DNA of 64,000 nt from positions 32,346-96,345 of the forward strand of contig JAEEHV010000015.1 in NCBI GenBank assembly GCA_016280955.1. Direction: 5' to 3'. Positions 16,794-26,800 of this stretch are shown here, piece after piece (the stretch's first letter is position 1; each line of letters begins with the position of its first letter). This stretch comes from Candidatus Gastranaerophilales bacterium. GTDB lineage: Bacteria; Cyanobacteriota; Vampirovibrionia; Gastranaerophilales; Gastranaerophilaceae. Below the pieces are notes generated by a model, which worked only from the letters and a program-made list of their open reading frames with translations, had not been told where the DNA came from and searched no databases. A program made the position numbers and the translations under genes.

Positions 16794-17699
16794 ATGGCCG
16801 ATGCGTGCTCATGCATTGCAATTCCCGAGGAATTGCAGAAATTTCAAAATAAACCAAAAGAAATAGATATTGGCAGCACTACACGAGTTATTGCAAACTT
16901 TGGAGTCAAGGTCATAAAAAGTGACGGTCAAATTGACTTCGTAGAACATTACACAGATTCAGGGGATTTACTGAAAAGAATTTTCTATGACGGCTCACTG
17001 TTAGCACATATAATGTACTACCGCAAAAATATCCTGTATGAACAAGAAGATTTTTACGAAGGCAAGGTAACAAGAAAACTGAGATTTGATGAAAGAGGAG
17101 ATACTATTTCAACAATCTCGTATATCTATAACCGAAATGACCATATTGTCAGCATACAAAAAACAATAAAACGAGAGTCTTATAAAGTTGAATACGGCTA
17201 TGACGAATTAGACCGCATTAACAGGCGAAGGTTGTTTGTAAACAACACTCTGGTAAATGAGCAGCATTACAGGTACGATATTCTTGACCGTATAGTAATG
17301 TATCGGGATAATAATCAAACCATTAATGTTAAAGAGGTCGGTTCTAACCGAAAACTTATCAGTTATGTTATACAAGATCGAATGCATAATGACATTTACA
17401 TATATAACCTATTTGAAAATGACAAATATTCCAAAACAGAAATTACACTGAACGGGCATAAAATGTTTGTCAGGGACATAAGTTATGTCGATAATGCAAT
17501 GTTACGTAAACCATATACAAGAGAGGATGACTTAGATTTTATGATGACAAATTTATTCAGACAGGAAGACGCACCTGTAAAACGTCAAGATGAAGATTCA
17601 AATGTTACAAATTTCAAATTGAACAACTGCATGCAGAGACCGATTTTACCGATCTCCATCAGAAAAAGTCAGTTGCTTTGCTCCAAAACAGGATTCTAA
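16794..17699 (+). CDS. YD-repeat-like protein of unknown function
   Basis: A 301-residue protein with GGAG before the ATG. Residues 60-190 are a run of short beta strands with aromatic/Asp turns (FYDGSLLAHIMYY, YEGKVTRKLRFDERGD, YGYDELDRINRR, HYRYDILDRIVMYRD), strongly reminiscent of the YD repeats of RHS proteins. There is no signal peptide, no RHS core cage and no toxin-like end. The N-terminus MADACSCIAIPEE is Cys-rich. Probably a short beta-repeat scaffold; function unknown. It carries its own promoter, separate from the response regulator upstream. Confidence 0.65.
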   Translation: MADACSCIAIPEELQKFQNKPKEIDIGSTTRVIANFGVKVIKSDGQIDFVEHYTDSGDLLKRIFYDGSLLAHIMYYRKNILYEQEDFYEGKVTRKLRFDERGDTISTISYIYNRNDHIVSIQKTIKRESYKVEYGYDELDRINRRRLFVNNTLVNEQHYRYDILDRIVMYRDNNQTINVKEVGSNRKLISYVIQDRMHNDIYIYNLFENDKYSKTEITLNGHKMFVRDISYVDNAMLRKPYTREDDLDFMMTNLFRQEDAPVKRQDEDSNVTNFKLNNCMQRPILPISIRKSQLLCSKTGF

Positions 17700-17729
17700 T
17701 TTTCCTGAGTGAGCATACCCCCCTTTTAC

Positions 17730-17768
17730 ACTATAACCTTTTACAAATATAAAAAGTTATAGTATAAT
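17730..17768 (+). promoter_or_regulatory. Inverted repeat overlapping a TATAAT promoter
   Basis: ACTATAACCTTTT (730-742) and AAAAGTTATAGT (752-763) form a 12-bp inverted repeat with one bulged C around a 9-nt centre, directly against TATAAT at 17763-17768. The placement suits a repressor operator for the following gene. A terminator is less likely because no T-run follows. Confidence 0.4.
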
Positions 17769-17800
17769 AAACTTGTAATTAGAGTTTATCAGGAGGGTTT

Positions 17801-18199
17801 ATGAAAGAAGAATTTACAACTAATGCAAGACGCTGGTATGACAAAGATCCTGTGTTATCTTCTGCCATGAAAACACTCGAAGAATCTGATGATGAAACAC
17901 AAATTAAGGTTGCTCTAAACCTGATTAAAATTATTACCGAGCACCATTTGTCAAGCACTGAATATGAATCTGTTGAAGATATTGTTTCTGCGACAGAAGA
18001 TGTTCTTGATGATTCTAAGCATGGTCGTTGGTATGATTTGGACGGAACTTTAAGAACAGCAATCAGCTTGCTTCAAAATTGTCCTGAATCTACAAGAAAA
18101 GTTATTGCAAAAGAGATGGCTAAAAATGTCATTGAAACAATAAAAAAAGAAGATCAGGATGACATTGATGATGTTGAACTTGATATTCCGGAAGAATAG
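17801..18199 (+). CDS. Uncharacterised protein with duplicated RWYD domain
   Basis: A 132-residue acidic helical protein with AGGAGG before the ATG. It is an internal duplication with a 65-residue period: RWYDKDPVLSSAMKTL at residue 11 and RWYDLDGTLRTAISLL at residue 76, each followed by a helix of similar pattern (IKVALNLIKII, VIAKEMAKNVI). The tail is highly acidic (EEDQDD...EE-type). No family recognised. A duplicated helical binding unit, perhaps for a peptide or protein partner, is the best reading. Confidence 0.7.
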   Translation: MKEEFTTNARRWYDKDPVLSSAMKTLEESDDETQIKVALNLIKIITEHHLSSTEYESVEDIVSATEDVLDDSKHGRWYDLDGTLRTAISLLQNCPESTRKVIAKEMAKNVIETIKKEDQDDIDDVELDIPEE

Positions 18200-18245
18200 C
18201 ATATAAATTATGACTTGGAATTTTCCCCGTTAGTTTGACTGTATT

Positions 18246-19373
18246 TTAGGCATTATTTATCGCTTCAGAAGCCTGATATGCGGTTGACCAGGCATTCTGC
18301 AAATTAAAGCCGCCGCAGAAACCGTCAATGTCAAGAGCTTCACCTATTATATATAATTTAGGGTTATTTTTTGATTCCAATGTTTTCGGATTAATCTCTT
18401 TTAAATCGTATCCACCCGATGTTACGGTTTCTTCGCCTTTATTTGTCCCTGAAATATCGAGATAAAAATTATGGATTTTATCAGAAATATTATCCCGTTG
18501 TCTGCCTGTTATTCTGCAGCCTTCTGTCTCCGACAAATCACCTGAAGTATATTCTGCAAATCGCTGGGGAAATATCTCCGAAAGTATATTTTTTAACATC
18601 TTATGCGGATTATTGTTAAGTTTGCCCTGAAAATCAAACTCCCCGTCATACAGATTAAATTGGAGCTGATAGGGAAAATCTTTTCTTGCATTTACCGAAG
18701 ATATTTTATAAACAAGAGGACCTGATATTCCAAAATGCGTAAACAAAATATCTCCCGTAGCTTTTATATCTTTTGAATAAACATTTTTTAAAACAACACC
18801 CGACAGAGTTTTTATATTTGTACGAAGTCCTGTCAAAGAGGGTTTGAAAGGAATTATATTATGTTTAATTCCCTCAAGTACGGTTCCGCCGCCTGTTGCA
18901 ATAACAAGATAACGGAAATAATATTCAGCCTTGTTTGTTTTAATCTTGTACCCGTCATTAACATGAGCGGCAGATATAACTTTTTCTCTTACAATCTCTG
19001 CATTAGCTATTGAACTTAAGATTTTTTCTCTGACATCTTTGGAACTGTTTGAAGTCGGGAAAATTCTTCCGTCTTCCTGAGTATATGTTTTTACCCCAAG
19101 ATTTTCAAAAAGAGTAATCGTATCTTCAGTAGAAAATTTCGAAAATACGGAATACAAAAATTTCTCTCCTCTCGGATAATTTTTGGCAAGCTCTCTAAAG
19201 TCATACTCGGCATGGGCAAGATTACATCTGCCGCCGCCGGTAGGAATGAGAGTCCCCAGAGGCATTCCCTTTTCAAAAATAGTAACTTCACAGCCTGACT
19301 GCAAAAGATAGTACGCACAAATGCACCCTGAAGCCCCTGCACCCACAATTCCGACATGTTTATTTTTTACCAC
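18246..19373 (-). CDS. BaiN/HI0933-family flavoprotein oxidoreductase
   Basis: A 375-residue NAD(P)/FAD-dependent protein. The N-terminal dinucleotide fold GIVGAGASGCICAYYLL is followed by FEKGMPLGTLIPTGGGRCNLAH, the hallmark of the HI0933/BaiN family, and by a C-terminal FAD segment GGFNLQNAWSTAYQA. Members include bile-acid dehydrogenation enzymes and proteins of unknown substrate. The frame begins at GTG with GAGGG upstream. folK and deoB lie upstream on the same strand. Confidence 0.88.
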   Translation of the reverse strand: MVKNKHVGIVGAGASGCICAYYLLQSGCEVTIFEKGMPLGTLIPTGGGRCNLAHAEYDFRELAKNYPRGEKFLYSVFSKFSTEDTITLFENLGVKTYTQEDGRIFPTSNSSKDVREKILSSIANAEIVREKVISAAHVNDGYKIKTNKAEYYFRYLVIATGGGTVLEGIKHNIIPFKPSLTGLRTNIKTLSGVVLKNVYSKDIKATGDILFTHFGISGPLVYKISSVNARKDFPYQLQFNLYDGEFDFQGKLNNNPHKMLKNILSEIFPQRFAEYTSGDLSETEGCRITGRQRDNISDKIHNFYLDISGTNKGEETVTSGGYDLKEINPKTLESKNNPKLYIIGEALDIDGFCGGFNLQNAWSTAYQASEAINNA

Positions 19374-19406
19374 GTTACCCTCTATGATTTAAGATATCAA
19401 GACCTG

Positions 19407-19907
19407 TCAGCCTCTTGTACCATACAGAACTACCTGCTCAGGATTTTCAAGCTCATCATATAATTCTGCAACAGTCTTATTAAAAAGCGGGTGTACAAAA
19501 TCCTGTGCTATTTCCAACATCGGAACAAGCATGCATGCTCTCCTGTGGAAAAATCTGTGAGGAATTACAAGTTTATCCGTATTAATCAATTTATTATCAT
19601 AAAATAAAATATCTATATCAATAGTTCTGTCTGTATATGGCCGCTGACCGCTATGTTCTCTGCCAAGCTGTGATTCAATTCTCTGGATAACAATTAACAG
19701 TTCCTCCGGTGAAAGAGATGTTGATATCTGTACAATTGCATTAACAAACCAGTTTGGAGAATCCATTTGCCAAGGCTCTGTTTCATAGAAAGAAGATGTG
19801 GACACGATACTTATATTATTTGTAGTACCGATAATCCCTGCCGCCTGCTGAACATAGCCGAGTCTGTCACCTAAATTTGAACCTAATGATAAGAATACTG
19901 TTGCCAT
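19407..19907 (-). CDS. folK: Hydroxymethyldihydropterin pyrophosphokinase
   Basis: Transfers pyrophosphate from ATP to 6-hydroxymethyl-7,8-dihydropterin in folate synthesis. The 166 residues show FLSLGSNLGDR, FYETEPW and RTIDIDILFYD plus VIPHRFFHRRACMLVP. The fifth position of the last motif is usually HPR; here it reads HRFFHRR, still typical. No ribosome site precedes the ATG, and TTGACA with an AT-rich -10 lies directly upstream. Confidence 0.95.
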   Translation of the reverse strand: MATVFLSLGSNLGDRLGYVQQAAGIIGTTNNISIVSTSSFYETEPWQMDSPNWFVNAIVQISTSLSPEELLIVIQRIESQLGREHSGQRPYTDRTIDIDILFYDNKLINTDKLVIPHRFFHRRACMLVPMLEIAQDFVHPLFNKTVAELYDELENPEQVVLYGTRG

Positions 19908-19961
19908 ATTTTAATTTTACAGTTTATAGTATTTTTTTGTCAATTTGTTACTAAACTGCAA

Positions 19962-21146
19962 TTATTTGCCCCATTCTTCAACTCTTTTTGCAATAGTATC
20001 AAATCCTGACAAAATACCTAAATTTTCCGGCAAAATTCCTTTGGAATAATATAATACCGGAACCTGTTCTCTTGTATGGTCTGTTCCCGGTACGGTAGGA
20101 TCACAGCCATGGTCTGCTGTTATAATAAGTAAATCATCTTCTGATATTAACGGGAGTATTTTCCCGAGATATACATCAATCTCCTCTATTGCTTTCCCAT
20201 AACCTACAGCATCATTTCTGTGACCAAACAACATATCCGTATCAACAAGGTTTGTAAAAATTATTTCTGCCGAATCGTCCGTTATATTTACATCAGAATA
20301 TTTGATTTTATTCAAATCCAGTGTTCCGTCGAGTGCTTTAATCGTCAGTTCAAGACCTTCTCTGTTAGAACCAGTATGAATAGCATGGGTTATACCTGCT
20401 TTTGAGAATATATCTTCAATTTTTCCTATGCCGATAACCTTTTTCCCTGTGTCTTTGTATCTGTCAAGAACCGTCTTTTGCGGTGGTGCCATTGAATAAT
20501 CACGTCTGTCTTTTGAAATCCTTGTCGGTTTTCCGTCAATAATTTTATATGGACGTGCAATTACCCTTGCGACATTGTAATTACCTTCGTCAAGAAGTTT
20601 TCTTGCAATTCTGCACCACTCATATAATGTCTCAAGCGGTATCATATCCGTATCGAGTGCTATCTGGAATACACTGTCTGCGGATGTATATACTATAGGA
20701 AATTTTGTTGCATGATGTTCATCATTAAGTTTTTCGATTATTGCAGTTCCGCTGGCGGGAATATTTGCCAATACTCCACCGCATCCTGTTTCATCTGTAA
20801 ATTTATCAATAAGTTCTTTCGGGAATCCCTGCGGAAATGTGGAAAACGGCTTTTCGGAAATAAGCCCGGCAATTTCCCAATGTCCTGTTGTTGTATCCTT
20901 TCCTTTTGATTTTTCTCTTAAAATACCGTATTGAGCAATCGGAGCATCTGTTTTCGCAATTCCTTCATAATCGCCTAAATTGCCTAAGCCCATTTTTTCA
21001 AGATTTGGAACTTTAAGACCGTGATTAAAGCTGCAAACATTTTTTAGGGTATTACATTCCGGAATGTCCCCAAAATCAGCACAATCACTCATTGCACCAC
21101 ATCCCATTGAATCAATTACAATAATAATTGCTCTCTTTTTTCCCAT
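19962..21146 (-). CDS. deoB: Phosphopentomutase
   Basis: Interconverts (deoxy)ribose 1- and 5-phosphates in nucleoside salvage. The 394 residues belong to the alkaline-phosphatase superfamily: the metal site DSMGCGAMSD at the N-terminus, GKDTTTGHWE with the phosphorylated Thr, and ADHGCDPTVPGTDHTRE at the C-terminus. The CAGGAGG ribosome site is strong. It lies 54 nt upstream of folK. Confidence 0.96.
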   Translation of the reverse strand: MGKKRAIIIVIDSMGCGAMSDCADFGDIPECNTLKNVCSFNHGLKVPNLEKMGLGNLGDYEGIAKTDAPIAQYGILREKSKGKDTTTGHWEIAGLISEKPFSTFPQGFPKELIDKFTDETGCGGVLANIPASGTAIIEKLNDEHHATKFPIVYTSADSVFQIALDTDMIPLETLYEWCRIARKLLDEGNYNVARVIARPYKIIDGKPTRISKDRRDYSMAPPQKTVLDRYKDTGKKVIGIGKIEDIFSKAGITHAIHTGSNREGLELTIKALDGTLDLNKIKYSDVNITDDSAEIIFTNLVDTDMLFGHRNDAVGYGKAIEEIDVYLGKILPLISEDDLLIITADHGCDPTVPGTDHTREQVPVLYYSKGILPENLGILSGFDTIAKRVEEWGK

Positions 21147-21191
21147 ACAAACCTCCTGATTAATTCTAATTATATCACGATTGTTAAGAAT

Positions 21192-21251
21192 GTAACAATA
21201 TTAACCGTTTGTGAAATTCTTATGATTTATATACTTTTATATATATGTAAG
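21192..21251 (+). promoter_or_regulatory. GAAATT / TACTTTATATATA-class promoter
   Basis: GTAACAA (21192), TGAAATT (21212; 20 nt later) and TACTTTTATATATATGTAAG (21232). The TTTATA core falls at the same distance from TGAAATT as in the other copies. The coiled-coil gene starts 18 nt after the element. Confidence 0.68.
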
Positions 21252-21269
21252 AACAAGATGAGGATAAAA

Positions 21270-21944
21270 ATGTCGTCAGAAATTTGGAACATTAACATAT
21301 CCGCACAGGATTATTATAAGAAAGTCGAAGAAAATGTACCTGCACATTCTGAAGTGATTGCTGTTAAAGTATTGACAAATACTTGCGAAGATATGAGTGC
21401 AGATTTTGACGAACTGTTAGAAGATGAAAATAATTATGAAATTGAGCTTGATTCTTTATATGACGAATTTGATAATTTTGAAGAAAGTTCCGAAGATAAA
21501 ATAAAAACTTTATTATCTGAAATACAGATTCTTGAACGAAAAGAAAAAGACGGAACAATAACAGAAGAAGAACAAAAAGAACTTGATGCAAAAAGAACGG
21601 AATTCCAAAGCCTGAATGCAGAAGTACAATCAAAAACAAAAGAACAAAGTGATAGCATAAATGCAAAAAGTGAAAATATCAGTACAGCAATCAAAGATAT
21701 TAGCACAAAAGAAAAAATGGCTAAAAATTTCGGTGAATTTTTAATTGAAAAAGGTACACCACTTGCTGAAACCGAAGTTTCCAGCGGTTTCTTCAAAAAA
21801 TTGTTCGGAAATACCGGTGCAGACAAAAAAGAAGCCGGTGACAATGCTCTTAAAGCAGGTAATGTCCTTTTAGGCAAAGTCAGAAATTCTATAGCCAACA
21901 GTTCGGCAATTGAAAGAGCAAACAGAAAAGTACAAACAAATTAA
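21270..21944 (+). CDS. Coiled-coil protein of unknown function
   Basis: A 224-residue cytoplasmic-looking protein starting MSSEIWNINISAQDYY; the ATG at 21270 has GAGGAT upstream, and the longer frame would start inside the promoter. Residues 40-160 are strongly acidic/charged heptads predicted to form coiled coil. The C-terminus has SGFFKKLFGN and an Ala/Gly-rich helix. No enzyme motif is present. A terminator follows at 21983. Confidence 0.7.
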   Translation: MSSEIWNINISAQDYYKKVEENVPAHSEVIAVKVLTNTCEDMSADFDELLEDENNYEIELDSLYDEFDNFEESSEDKIKTLLSEIQILERKEKDGTITEEEQKELDAKRTEFQSLNAEVQSKTKEQSDSINAKSENISTAIKDISTKEKMAKNFGEFLIEKGTPLAETEVSSGFFKKLFGNTGADKKEAGDNALKAGNVLLGKVRNSIANSSAIERANRKVQTN

Positions 21945-21982
21945 TATCCGGTTTTCTATAAGCCAATATTACAACAGCTTTT

Positions 21983-22016
21983 AAATCCTGAAATATCTCT
22001 ATTTTAGGATTTTTCG
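21983..22016 (+). terminator. Intrinsic terminator of the coiled-coil gene
   Basis: AAATCCTGAAATA pairs with TATTTTAGGATTT (13 bp, one G-T) around a TCTC loop and runs into TT-CGTATTTT. Confidence 0.75.
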
Positions 22017-22081
22017 TATTTTAATACTAAAATAAAATATTTCGTGATATTATAATCCTATACAATTATAGGAGAACGGCT

Positions 22082-22744
22082 ATGCAAGCAAGACGTGCAG
22101 CAAGAGAATTGGCACTTATATTATTTTCTCAATTTGATAAAGAAATAACAAAATATTCAAGCAAAGATTTTGAAGATATTATGGTTAAATCCGTCAGAAT
22201 TCTTTCAAATTCTGCAATGGAAGAATTAAATTTAACCGTGGGTTCTTTAATCGATATAAAAGAATCACTGGATTCTTATGAAGCAGAACACGAATCAAAT
22301 TTATCCCGCCCGATGGGTGCAAAAAACAAACCTGTTCAAATTCCGATGACAGATGAAATGATTAGCAAAGTCGATACAATGATTGACGTTGCGGAAAAAG
22401 CTATTTTGGCATTGGAAATTGCTGAATTTACAACTCTTGAAAATCAATCTGAAGTTAAAAATTATACTGTGGATATTGCAGAGCAGTTCAAAACAAACCA
22501 CAAAACAATTGATAATGAGATTCAGAAATATTCTAACGGGTGGGATATATCCAGACTTGTTAAAATTGACAAAGATATTTTAAGAATTGCTATTACTGAA
22601 CTTCTTTATACAAAAGGAGCTCCTGTTAAGGTCATTGTTGATGAAGCTGTTGAACTTGCAAAAAAATATTCAACAGAAGATTCTTCTTCTTTTGTAAACG
22701 GAATTTTAGCCAAAGTTATTGTTGAAAACGGTTTAAAGGGCTAA
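22082..22744 (+). CDS. nusB: Transcription antitermination factor NusB
   Basis: A 220-residue NusB, longer than the ~140 residues of most bacteria; cyanobacterial NusB proteins are similarly extended. The N-terminal helix MQARRAARELALILF and the C-terminal ILRIAITELLY, VDEAVELAKKYS and FVNGILAKV segments are diagnostic. The middle (about 60-130) is an insertion. NusB binds NusE/S10 on boxA RNA to support rRNA transcription. ftsY follows by 84 nt, and the two may be cotranscribed. GGAGAACGGCT precedes the ATG. Confidence 0.93.
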   Translation: MQARRAARELALILFSQFDKEITKYSSKDFEDIMVKSVRILSNSAMEELNLTVGSLIDIKESLDSYEAEHESNLSRPMGAKNKPVQIPMTDEMISKVDTMIDVAEKAILALEIAEFTTLENQSEVKNYTVDIAEQFKTNHKTIDNEIQKYSNGWDISRLVKIDKDILRIAITELLYTKGAPVKVIVDEAVELAKKYSTEDSSSFVNGILAKVIVENGLKG

Positions 22745-22828
22745 AGAGAAATCCGTATATACTTGTCCGGTTAAAGGCAAATGGAACTTAATTACACAAT
22801 CTTTCTTTGTGTACGGGAATTAATAAAT

Positions 22829-23734
22829 ATGTTCGACTTTTTCGATAAATTAAAAAATACAGTAACAAAAACCGCACAGGCTCTTGTCGGTAATGTTGTT
22901 GATACGGTTGCCGAGGAGGAAGAATTTTCTGAATTCCTGCTTGACGATATGGAAGACATACTGATTAGTGCAGACTTAGGTGTTGATTATGCCGCAGAGC
23001 TTGTTGACAAACTGAGAAAACAAGACAGGATTAAACCTTCTCAGGTTAAAGAGTTTTTACGTAACGAATTTATAAAAACCCTTGAAACAACGGGTTCTTC
23101 CGAGTTAAGTTACAAAGAAAACGAATTGAATATCTATTTTATAACCGGTGTAAACGGTGCAGGAAAAACTACCCTCATAGGAAAACTTGCATACAAATTT
23201 AAACAGGAAGGAAAAAAAGTCCTTATTGCTGCCGGCGATACTTTTCGTGCAGCAGCGGAAGAACAGGTTGATATCTGGTCAAAGCGTTCAGGTGCCGATA
23301 TTGTTAGACGTGACAAAGCAGATCCCGCATCTGTCGTTTATGAAGCAATCCAAAAAGGAATAAATGAACATTATGATGTAATACTTGTTGATACAGCCGG
23401 ACGTCTGCAAAACAAGTTTAATTTAATGGAAGAACTTTCAAAAATTAAAACTGTTATTGATAAAAATGCAGCAGATTCACTGAGAGAAAGTATTTTGGTT
23501 ATTGATGCCAATACAGGACAAAACGGACTTCAGCAGGCAAAAGTTTTTAAAGAATGTGTCAACTTAACCTCTGTTGCACTGACTAAACTCGACGGTTCTG
23601 CTAAAGGTGCAATCGTTCTTGCAATAGCTAAAGAACTCGGATTACCTGTTAAACTCGTCGGTGTGGGCGAAAAAATGGAAGACCTAAAAAACTTTGATGC
23701 AAAAGAATTTATTCAGGCTATATTTGAGGGTTAA
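22829..23734 (+). CDS. ftsY: Signal recognition particle receptor FtsY
   Basis: The membrane docking GTPase for SRP-bound ribosomes. The start at MFDFFDKLKN (302 residues) fits the family better than the frame opening 48 nt earlier. NG-domain motifs are present: GVNGAGKTTLIGKLA (G1), DTFRAAAEEQ (G2), DTAGR (G3), TKLDGSAKG (G4) and GVGEKMEDL (G5). The acidic A-domain of many FtsY proteins is short or missing. Confidence 0.96.
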   Translation: MFDFFDKLKNTVTKTAQALVGNVVDTVAEEEEFSEFLLDDMEDILISADLGVDYAAELVDKLRKQDRIKPSQVKEFLRNEFIKTLETTGSSELSYKENELNIYFITGVNGAGKTTLIGKLAYKFKQEGKKVLIAAGDTFRAAAEEQVDIWSKRSGADIVRRDKADPASVVYEAIQKGINEHYDVILVDTAGRLQNKFNLMEELSKIKTVIDKNAADSLRESILVIDANTGQNGLQQAKVFKECVNLTSVALTKLDGSAKGAIVLAIAKELGLPVKLVGVGEKMEDLKNFDAKEFIQAIFEG

Positions 23735-23836
23735 AGGGTTAAAGGGGTAAATAAATATAGGTTCTTCATTTTTGAAACAAAGAAAATATTATTTTTAACC
23801 AACATAAATAAGATACAAAGAACTATTTTATCTGCT

Positions 23837-26800
23837 CTAATCTACGGAGAAGATATCTTTAATATCTTCCATAGTAAGTGACTTAGTAATATTTCTGTCA
23901 ATAGAAACAACACTGTCAACAAGGTCACGTTTACGACCTTTAATCTTCTGAATTTTTTCTTCAACCGTATTTTTGGTAATAAGTCTGTAAACAAAAACTT
24001 TTTTAGTTTGTCCGATACGATAAGCCCGGTCTGTAGCCTGGTCTTCTACAGCAGGATTCCACCACGGATCGTAGTGGATAACATAGTCTGCACCTGTCAG
24101 GTTCAAACCTGTACCACCGGCTTTCAGACTGATTAAAAATATCGGAATATTGTTGTTATTATTAAAGTTTTCAACTGCTGCCTGACGGTCTTTTGTTTTA
24201 CCTGTTAAGTATTCAAACGGAATACCCTCTCTTTGCAGCCAACCTTTAATAATATCAAGCATATCTACAAACTGACTGAACAGAAGAATTCTGTGTTTTT
24301 CTTCAATAATCTGCTGAATCATACCCTTCAGGTATTCAAATTTACCCGATTTCATATCGCCTTTAACATGTTCTTTGTCGTATAAGCGAGGGTGACAGCA
24401 TATCTGACGCATACGCAATAAAGCTGAGAAGATTGACATTCTGCTCTTTTCAAGACCGTTTTGTTCAATGCTCTTGAACAGTTCTTCTTTTGTACTGTCG
24501 AGAACTTCAAGATAGAAGTCACGTTGTTCATCTGTAAGTTCGCAGTATGCCATGTTTTCAACTTTATCAGGCAAATCTTTTGCAACATCTCGTTTCATAC
24601 GGCGTAAAATGAACGGGAAGATTTGAAGTTTCAGTCGTTTTTCAACTGTCTTATCCTGTCTTTCCATAATCGGTGTAACATAGCGGTAATTAAATTCCGC
24701 AACGTTAAACAGGAAGCCCGGCATCAGGAAGTCAAACACAGACCAAAGTTCTTCCAGTTTATTTTCAATAGGAGTACCCGAAAGTGCCAGTTTATGGTCT
24801 GACTGAAGCTCTTTAACGGATTGGGCAGTCTGAGATATTGCGTTTTTGATATTTTGAGATTCATCTAAGATTACATATCTGAATTTGTACTTTTTGAGTT
24901 TAGCAATATCACGCCGTACAAGAGCATAACTTGTAATAATAATATCGTAATTCGGAATTTCTTTGAATAATCCTTTTCTGTCAGCACCTTGTATTTTTAA
25001 ACAGGTTAAATCAGGTGTAAATTTCTGAATTTCATTTTCCCAGTTAAATACAACGGTCGTCGGTGCAATAACAAGAGTAGGCATAGGTCCGTCAACTTCT
25101 TTGGCTTTTTGAAGAAGTGTAAGAGCCTGCAAAGTTTTACCCAAACCCATATCATCAGCAAGGATTCCGTTCAAGCCATACTGGTACAAGAACCACAGCC
25201 AATGGAAACCTTTTGTCTGATATTCACGGAATTTTGCCTGAACACTTGTCGGAATTTCAACACCTTCTGTTGTAGTAGAGAATGTAGAAATTTGTTCCCA
25301 GAACTTTCTGAATTTTTCAGACATAACAAGTTCAAACCCTTGGTTTTGAAGTTCAGTAATTAAACCTACACGATATGTTTTAACCAAGAATTTGTTTTCG
25401 TTATTTCTGTATGCATCAAAAGAGTTAAACGAACGCATTATTGCATAAATATTCTGTGCCGGATACTCAACAAAACCAAGACTTCTCACTCTGGCATATT
25501 TTTCACCGCTCTGAATCGTTTCATATATTTCATCAAAGTTAATAATTTCTTCTCCGATTTGTCCGTATAACTGAATTTCCATACTGTCAATTGATTCTTC
25601 GGAGAAGTCAATTTTTGCACACATCTTGAACGGTTCTTTTAGGAGTTTAAAGAAGTTCATATCATCCTGTTCTTCAAACTTCCAGCCTTCGCCTGCCTGT
25701 TGAATATAATAATTATAAAAGTCTATTGCATTTTCTTTTTCCAGTGCAAGGTTGTTTGTCTGCATCGGAACAAATTTACAAGCCAGAAGCATATTGTAAG
25801 CCATTTGTTCATGCTCATAATCTCTTTTAATCCAATAAACCAAATCCTCTTTTTCACTTTTCACGGAAATGTACGGTGATTTTTCTTTACTCTTTGAATA
25901 AGGAACTTTTACACCCGAATAATCAAATTCAAGGGATGCTTTCAGGGACTGGTCATAGTCAATACCCATTGTAACAACATTTACGGGCGGCTTGTGATCC
26001 ATCAATAAACCGCTTATATTTTCGGCAATTGTTACAGGCATTATTTCCTGAAGATGCGGAAGCTCCTCATAAACAAATTTACCTCCGTCAGCATCTTTAA
26101 GGTCAGTGAATGTTGATTTAATTATACTTTGAGGAAGTTCATTCATTGCAATATTAATCGGGAAAATTATGTTTTTGTATCTTCCCCATTTAATTTGGCG
26201 TGAAAAATATTTAATCTCCTCAAAAGGATATGTTTCATCCTTGTCCGGTCTTGTCCAGAAAAGTTCAAGAACAATATTGGTTCCGCCGTTAATGTTTGTT
26301 GTTGATACGTCAAGGTTCAAATTCCATACATTATCGGTAAACTGTATTCTTTCTTTAGTTTTTTCATCCAAAACTTCTTCAAGCTCTGCCATAAGCGGAA
26401 ATACCGGTGCAAATTTTGTTATCGGGATATCATACCAACCGGCTTTTTTATCCTGTTTTGCAATTTTCAGCATTACCTGAAATAGAGCAATTTCGTTCTT
26501 TTGAGCATCGTTGAGTTCAAATCCCGGAGTAACTTTTTGAATTTCTATTAATGCCCGTAAAATACCTTCAAGAGAACGAACTATTTTATTTGTCGCTCTG
26601 TCTCTGACTAAAATAGAGAAGAAATTCTGTCTTCTTTTAGGATTAAAGTGGAATATATAACTGCCTCTTGCCGGTTCTTTTAAAGCTGTATCGACATCGG
26701 ATAAGTCAGCTTGTATTCCGTTCTTTTCATAATTCCAACGGTCAAAAGCACCTTCTTCTATAGCCTTCAGAGCGATTGCAACAGAATGTTTACACCATTC

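Noticed and set aside
23714..23752. GGGTTAAA direct repeats at the end of ftsY
   Set aside because: Only two short copies overlapping the stop codon; likely chance.
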